From contig JAKATE010000067.1 in assembly GCA_021828085.1 (NCBI GenBank), positions 1 through 9,754 of the forward strand: a DNA stretch of 9,754 bases, written 5' to 3'. Below the pieces are notes generated by a model, which had not been told where the DNA came from, made no database searches, and saw only the letters and a list, made by a program, of their open reading frames with translations. The position numbers and the translations under genes are program-made. The first letter of the stretch is position 1; each line of letters opens with the position of its first letter. The stretch comes from Thermoplasmata archaeon. GTDB taxonomy: Archaea > Thermoplasmatota > Thermoplasmata > Lutacidiplasmatales > UBA184. Shown piece by piece: positions 5,959 to 9,754 of this stretch.

Positions 5959-6585
5959 TTACGGAACCACGGTCGCGCTGGCCGCATTGCCCGAGACGCG
6001 GGTGATCTTGGCGTTCACCTGCACGCCCTTGACCCGGGCCCCCGCGATGAAGACCACGAAGCCCTCCTTCCGGGCGACCCCTTCGCCCCGGCGGTTCACG
6101 TCCTCCACGGTGAGCCGGTAGGTCTCGCCGAAGACCACGGGGGCCTTCGGCTTCTCGGAGACCTGGACGCGCCGGACGGTCACCGGGCGCTGCGCCCCGC
6201 AGGCCTCGCAGACGATCATCGGCGCCGAGCGGGCGTCGCGGTCGAGGTGCGTGTCCGGGCTCCCGCACTCCACGCAGAGCACGAAGCGCTGCGTGTACTC
6301 CTTGACCTTGGTGTTGATCTGCTCCGCGTTGGCCTTGGTCTTGAGGACCCCCCGGGGGCCGTCGAGGACCCCGGGACAGCCGAACTCGCGGGAGAGGAAG
6401 TTCAGGATCTGCGCGGGCTCGCGGCGCAGCTGGTCCCCGATCTCCTTGAGATTGCGGACCACGGTGCTCTTGCCGTCGTAGTTCACCTCGGCCGTGGGGA
6501 TGGTGAACCGCTCCGAGCGGTGCGGGTTCTCGGGCAGCCCGGCCCGCGCCCGGTCGAGCAGCGCCTCGTAACTGGGGGTTGACAT
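5959..6585 (-). CDS. Translation initiation factor aIF2 subunit beta with C-terminal TRAM domain
   Basis: aIF2 beta is part of the alpha-beta-gamma complex that brings initiator Met-tRNA to the small ribosomal subunit. This 208-residue protein opens with the family N-terminus (YEALLDRARAGLPE, 6-19). The alpha/beta core follows (about 25-95), including the stretches NYDGKSTVVRNL and KANAEQINTKVKEY. A C4 zinc ribbon comes next: Cys104 and Cys107 in CVEC, then Cys126 and Cys129 in CEAC. Residues 148-208 add an OB-fold TRAM domain, with FGETYRLTVEDVNRRGEG as its first strands and ARVKGVQVNAKITRV near the end. TRAM binds RNA in tRNA-modifying enzymes, and to my knowledge aIF2 beta-TRAM fusions occur in several euryarchaeal groups but not all archaea. 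The ATG at 6585 has no Shine-Dalgarno site but has a TTAAA core about 30 nt upstream, so the mRNA is probably leaderless or nearly so. It is the first gene of a pair with the presenilin-like protease. Confidence 0.96.
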   Translation of the reverse strand: MSTPSYEALLDRARAGLPENPHRSERFTIPTAEVNYDGKSTVVRNLKEIGDQLRREPAQILNFLSREFGCPGVLDGPRGVLKTKANAEQINTKVKEYTQRFVLCVECGSPDTHLDRDARSAPMIVCEACGAQRPVTVRRVQVSEKPKAPVVFGETYRLTVEDVNRRGEGVARKEGFVVFIAGARVKGVQVNAKITRVSGNAASATVVP

Positions 6586-6612
6586 GAGGGGTTCCCCAGG
6601 CGGGCGGGCCCA

Positions 6613-6617
6613 TTTAA
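6613..6617 (-). promoter_or_regulatory. TATA-like box of the aIF2 beta gene, possibly bidirectional
   Basis: Read on the minus strand, CCTTAAATGG is the only AT-rich element in the 95-bp spacer. Its centre lies about 30 nt before the aIF2 beta ATG, nearly the same distance as for deoxyhypusine synthase. Because the core (ATTTAAG on the plus strand) is close to symmetric, it could also serve the TMEM175-like gene with a leader of about 40 nt. That gene does carry a Shine-Dalgarno site, as a leadered transcript would need. Confidence 0.4.
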
Positions 6618-6680
6618 GGACGCGGGGGTTTCGCCCTGTCGGCCGCCCGGGGGAACCCGGCCCGGTCGAGGCGTACTCCC

Positions 6681-7379
6681 ATGGCGGGCTCCGACCTCTC
6701 GGTCCTGCGCATCTCGAGCCTCTCGGACCTGGTCTTCGGCCTCGCCCTCTCCATCGGGGCCATCGCCCTCATCGGCCACACCCCCCAGGACGCCGGGGAG
6801 CTCCTCAACGGGATCATCGGCTTCGCGGGGAGCTTCATCATCCTGATCAACCTCTGGATGAACTATTCCACCATCTCCGCCTACCAGCGGGTGGAGAGCC
6901 ACGGGGAAGCCTGGCTCAACGTCTGGATGCTCATGGGGGTGGCGCTGGAGCCGTTCCTGTTCAACCTCCTCATCCAAGGCTCCTCCACGGCGGGCTTCAA
7001 CGACCTCGCCTCCCAGGTCTACGCCATCGATCTCGGGCTCGTGCTCGCCTGCCAGGCGGGGATGAACGAGCTCACCTTCCAGAAGGGCATCCACGGGGAC
7101 CGCGTCGGGTCGCAGCTCCACCTGGGCGCGCTCGGCCTCGGGCTCTCCGCGACGATCTTCTTCATTTCGGCCGCCCCCCCGTTCGGCCTGATGCTCTCCT
7201 TCGGGGGGCTCAGCTTCCGGCTGCGCTATCTGCTCTGGTTCATCGTCTTTGTGAACCGCCCCTTCCTCCGCCGGTTCCGGCGCCAGCGGACTCTCAGCGA
7301 GGGCTCCCCTGTTCTCACGGGAAGGGGGCCGCGGCACGCGGAGGCCCCCGCGCCAACGGGCCTCCCCCCTGCGCCCTGA
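6681..7379 (+). CDS. TMEM175-family (DUF1211) ion-channel-like membrane protein
   Basis: This 232-residue protein has about six hydrophobic segments (roughly 14-32, 45-60, 76-97, 110-128, 146-165 and 180-193), the size of one TMEM175 repeat. Prokaryotic TMEM175 proteins are tetrameric potassium-selective channels. The family signature RxxxFSD in helix 1 appears as RISSLSD (10-16) followed by LVFGLALS. The second conserved block also fits the family: SFIILINLWMNYSTISAYQR (51-70), then EAWLNVWMLMGVALEPFLFN (76-95). The last 30 residues are basic and Pro/Ala-rich and look disordered. The ATG at 6681 has GAGG (6668-6671) 9 nt upstream. The gene diverges from aIF2 beta and ends 57 bp from the convergent HAD phosphatase. 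Family membership is likely from pattern; ion selectivity cannot be judged. Confidence 0.72.
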   Translation: MAGSDLSVLRISSLSDLVFGLALSIGAIALIGHTPQDAGELLNGIIGFAGSFIILINLWMNYSTISAYQRVESHGEAWLNVWMLMGVALEPFLFNLLIQGSSTAGFNDLASQVYAIDLGLVLACQAGMNELTFQKGIHGDRVGSQLHLGALGLGLSATIFFISAAPPFGLMLSFGGLSFRLRYLLWFIVFVNRPFLRRFRRQRTLSEGSPVLTGRGPRHAEAPAPTGLPPAP

Positions 7380-7436
7380 GCCCCCCGGCGCCGACGGATG
7401 CCCCTCCCGGGAGAGACTTCCGGGGACGGAGGGGCC

Positions 7437-8102
7437 TCACTCGAGGTAGGGAAGCACCTGCATCAGGTCGCGTTCCTCCACGACGTGGGAGGCCCCCTGA
7501 CGGACCGGAGCGTCCTCGGGACAGAACGCAACGCCGACGCGGGACGCGCGGAAGAGCCCCACGTCGATCTCCGAGTTTCCCACCGACGCCGTCGATCCCG
7601 GCGGGATGCCCAGGTCCTGCTGGAGCCGCCGGAGGACCCCCTCCTTCCCCTTGATCGGGACCCGGATGCGCGGTCGGAGGATCCGACCATCCTGGCCGGT
7701 GACGAAGCCGTTGGCGAGCACCACGTCGAACCCCAGCTCGCGACCGAGCCGATGGGCGAGGACATCGATGCCGCCGCTCACGATGGCGGTGACCACCCCC
7801 CTCCTCTTCAGGGCGGAAAGGAGCTCCTTCGCCCCGGGCATCAAGGGGACCTTCGCGAGGATCCGCTCCAGATGCCGGAGGGAGATCCCCGGCTCGCTCT
7901 GCCTCCAGAGCGCGATGTCCCGACGGGCGAACTCCATATCGTCGATCTCGTCGTGCAGGAAGGCCTGGAGCGCCGCCTCGTTGGAGGAGCGGAAGTGGTG
8001 GTGCACCTCGGCCCAGGAGCTCTCCACGTCCACCAGGGTGCCGTCCATGTCGAAGGCCACCAGGCGGATCCCCGACCCCGGCGGGGAGGGCGCCTTACGC
8101 AT
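7437..8102 (-). CDS. HAD-superfamily (subclass IB) phosphatase, phosphoserine phosphatase-like
   Basis: This 221-residue hydrolase resembles archaeal SerB-like proteins that dephosphorylate phosphoserine or a related phosphomonoester. Motif I is AFDMDGTLVD, with nucleophile Asp18 and acid/base Asp20. The cap region follows with SSWAEVHHHFR and FARRDIALW. Motif II is AIVSGGIDVLA (Ser109), motif III is in VPIKGKEGVL (Lys151 or Lys153), and motif IV is SVGNSEIDVGLFRAS. In motif IV the usual first Asp (GDxxxD) is Asn176, while Asp180 is kept. The ATG at 8102 lies inside the last codons of valS, so the two genes overlap by 8 bp (ATGCGTAA) and translation is probably coupled. A run of six G at -11 to -6 may serve as a weak ribosome site. 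An upstream in-frame start at 8153 would lie well inside valS and adds nothing conserved. The substrate is not certain. Confidence 0.88.
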   Translation of the reverse strand: MRKAPSPPGSGIRLVAFDMDGTLVDVESSWAEVHHHFRSSNEAALQAFLHDEIDDMEFARRDIALWRQSEPGISLRHLERILAKVPLMPGAKELLSALKRRGVVTAIVSGGIDVLAHRLGRELGFDVVLANGFVTGQDGRILRPRIRVPIKGKEGVLRRLQQDLGIPPGSTASVGNSEIDVGLFRASRVGVAFCPEDAPVRQGASHVVEERDLMQVLPYLE

Positions 8103-9754
8103 GGGAACCCCCCAGCTGCTCCTCGAGGAGCCGCCGACGCTCCTCGAGCTCACGGAGCTTCCCGCGCGTCTCCTCCACCACCGCTGGGGGCGCCCGGGCC
8201 TGGAAGGTGGGGTCGCTCAGCCGGGCTCGCGCCTTCTCCAACCACTCCTCCACCTTCGCCCGCTCCTTCTCCAGCGCGGCACGGGCATCGGCCACGACCG
8301 AGGCCGGGGGTTCGAGATAGAACTCGGCAGAGCCGGTCGTGAGCGCGAGCGCGCCGGCGGGAGGGGCCGCGCCCTCGTCGAGGACCTCCACGGAGGCGAG
8401 ACGGGAGAGCTGCCGGACCACCTCGAGCTCCGGCGCAAGCCCCCCGAGCGTCCGGCCTTCCGGGGTCCGGGGGCGAAGGAAAGCTCGCGGCCGCGCATCG
8501 GGGGGGACGCGGGACTCGGAGCGGAGCGTCCGGTAGCCGACCACCCAGTCCGTGAGCGCGGACCCGAGCCTCTCGACCTCCGGGGAGCGCGGGCCCGGGG
8601 CGGGGAACGGAGCCACGGCGAGGAAGGACCCCGAGTGGGGGAGGGTCTGCCAGAGCTCCTCGGTGATGTGGGGGGCGAAAGGATGGAGGGCCCGGAGGCT
8701 CCCCTCGATCACGTAGAGCCCCGTCGCGCAGGCCTGCCGCCGGGAGCTCTCCCCCTCCCTCCCCGAGAGCCGGGGCTTGGCCGCCTCGGCCCACCAATCG
8801 GCCAGCTCGTGCCACAGGAACTGGTAGAGCTCCCCCACGCCCGGGGTGAACTCGTAGGCGTCGAGCCGCCGAGGGAGGTCTTCCAGAAGCCCATGATAGC
8901 GCGAGATGATCCAGCGATCGAGGAGCGGAGCGTCCTGGGGGGGAAGGAAGCCTTCGGAGGGAGGGGGGAGCCCGGCCGGCAGGTAGCCCTCGAGCATCCG
9001 AACGAGGTTCCAGACCTTCGTGAGGAAGTTCCGCCCCCCTTCGGAGGCCTTCTCGGGCTCCCACGCCCCCCCTTCCTCCGTCGGCAGCGGGAAGAGCAGT
9101 CCCACGCGGAAGGCGTCGGCCCCCCAGCGCTCGATGAGCTCGAGGGGGTCGGGGGAGTTGCCCAGGTGCTTCGAGAGCTTGCGCCCGTCGTGGTCGCGCA
9201 GGATGCCGGTGAGGTAGACGTGCGGGAACGGGGGGCGCCCGAGCAGCGCCTCCGACCCCATGATCATCCGCGCCACCCAGAAGAACACGATGTCCGAGCC
9301 GGTGACCAGCACCGAGGCCGGGAAGTACCGCTCAAGGTCGTCGGTCGGGTCCGGCCACCCCAGGGTGGCGAAGGGCCACAACCAGGAGGAGAACCAGGTG
9401 TCGAGCACGTCCGGGTCGGGCCGGAGCCCCTCGGCCCCGCAGCGGGGGCAGCGCGCGGGAGTCTCCTCGTAGGCGTCCTCGCTCCCGCACCTCGGGCACC
9501 GGTAGACCGGGATGGGGTGCCCCCACGCCACCTGCCGCGAGATGCACCAGGGCTGGAGATGGTCGATGAAATGGAAGTACGTCTTGGTCCAGTACTCCGG
9601 GGTGATCCGGACCGCCCCGTTCTCCACGTCCCGCCGGGCGGCCCGTCCCATCTCCCCCACGTCGAGGAACCACTGGAGCGAGACGCGCGGCTCGATGGGG
9701 ACATCGCTGCGGTCGGAGTACCCGACGGTGTGACGGTAGCTCTCCAGATCGGAA
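8095..9754 (-). CDS. valS: Valyl-tRNA synthetase, C-terminal portion (5' end outside window)
   Basis: This class I synthetase charges tRNA-Val. The frame stays open to the window edge, giving about 552 C-terminal residues of an expected 850-900. In order it shows QWFLDVGEM at the edge, PWCISRQVAWGHPIPVY, a zinc-ribbon CPRC...CPRC, and PDPDVLDTWFSSWLWPF. The signature loop then appears as GRKLSKHLGNSPDP, where the consensus is KMSKS. The anticodon-binding helical domain follows (LLDRWIISR, FLWHELADWWAEAAKP, HPFAPHITEELWQ). The tail is a charged coiled-coil arm with LSDPTFQARAPPAVVEE, like the arm of bacterial ValRS. The WLWPF, VLVTGSDI and LGNSPDP wording, the zinc ribbon and the arm resemble bacterial (Bacteroidetes-like) enzymes more than typical archaeal ones, suggesting gene transfer. 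The stop codon overlaps the start of the HAD phosphatase gene. Confidence 0.95.
   Translation of the reverse strand, partial: SDLESYRHTVGYSDRSDVPIEPRVSLQWFLDVGEMGRAARRDVENGAVRITPEYWTKTYFHFIDHLQPWCISRQVAWGHPIPVYRCPRCGSEDAYEETPARCPRCGAEGLRPDPDVLDTWFSSWLWPFATLGWPDPTDDLERYFPASVLVTGSDIVFFWVARMIMGSEALLGRPPFPHVYLTGILRDHDGRKLSKHLGNSPDPLELIERWGADAFRVGLLFPLPTEEGGAWEPEKASEGGRNFLTKVWNLVRMLEGYLPAGLPPPSEGFLPPQDAPLLDRWIISRYHGLLEDLPRRLDAYEFTPGVGELYQFLWHELADWWAEAAKPRLSGREGESSRRQACATGLYVIEGSLRALHPFAPHITEELWQTLPHSGSFLAVAPFPAPGPRSPEVERLGSALTDWVVGYRTLRSESRVPPDARPRAFLRPRTPEGRTLGGLAPELEVVRQLSRLASVEVLDEGAAPPAGALALTTGSAEFYLEPPASVVADARAALEKERAKVEEWLEKARARLSDPTFQARAPPAVVEETRGKLRELEERRRLLEEQLGGSHA

Noticed and set aside
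5347..6582. Long plus-strand open frame (411 codons) opposite the presenilin-like and aIF2 beta genes
   Set aside because: It is very rich in Asp, Glu, Gly, Arg and His with no recognisable motif, as expected for the antisense of GC-rich hydrophobic coding sequence; both minus-strand genes show clear family motifs.
6483..7337. Minus-strand open frame (284 codons) opposite the TMEM175-like gene
   Set aside because: Low-complexity acidic/proline composition and no domain; the plus strand encodes a coherent membrane protein.
8103..8153. Upstream start for the HAD phosphatase inside valS
   Set aside because: The added 17 residues are Ser/Arg-rich and precede the normal N-terminus; the ATG at 8102 with the 8-bp stop/start overlap is more natural.
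1..9754. CRISPR array, tRNA, rRNA, insertion sequence or attachment site
   Set aside because: No regularly spaced repeats, cloverleaf-like segments, transposase motifs or terminal inverted repeats were recognised by reading; a tRNA or covariance-model scan could not be run.

Overview
The window is a stretch of very GC-rich DNA (about 70% G+C by eye) from an archaeon. Three genes make this nearly certain: translation initiation factor aIF2 beta, deoxyhypusine synthase and a presenilin/SPP-type GxGD membrane protease of the archaeal kind. Several start sites also look archaeal: a TATA-like box lies about 27-31 nt upstream of a start codon that has no Shine-Dalgarno sequence. The TRAM domain on aIF2 beta and the gene content suit a euryarchaeal lineage, perhaps an uncultured high-GC member of Thermoplasmata. 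That placement is inference and not firm.

Layout, left to right. A class I SAM-dependent methyltransferase (+, 62-781) runs tail to tail into an HtrA-type serine protease (-, 715-1659), and their 3' ends overlap by 67 bp. The protease lies behind an alpha/beta hydrolase of the proline iminopeptidase type (-, 1742-2650), probably in one transcript. A 90-bp divergent spacer separates this pair from a D-2-hydroxyacid dehydrogenase (+, 2741-3721). Next comes a minus-strand translation-related block: aIF2 beta with a C-terminal TRAM domain (5959-6585), the presenilin-like protease 9 nt downstream (4975-5949), a 243-bp spacer with short repeats, palindromes and a TATA-like box, then deoxyhypusine synthase (3754-4731). 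A second divergent spacer (6586-6680) with a TTTAA core separates aIF2 beta from a TMEM175-like channel protein (+, 6681-7379). The right end is a minus-strand pair: a valyl-tRNA synthetase cut by the window edge (8095-9754), whose stop overlaps the start of a SerB-like HAD phosphatase (7437-8102).

How the genes relate. aIF2 beta (initiator tRNA delivery), deoxyhypusine synthase (aIF5A maturation) and ValRS (tRNA charging) all serve protein synthesis. HtrA, the aminopeptidase-like hydrolase and the presenilin-like protease are proteolytic. The rest is metabolic or transport housekeeping. I see no CRISPR array, mobile element, tRNA, rRNA or defence system, and nothing that amounts to a clearly new system. 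The points most worth a second look are the ValRS, which looks bacterial and has a KLSKH signature; the aIF2 beta-TRAM/presenilin-like gene pair; departures from consensus in the PAL, RxxxFSD and HAD motif IV signatures; and the structured spacer upstream of deoxyhypusine synthase.
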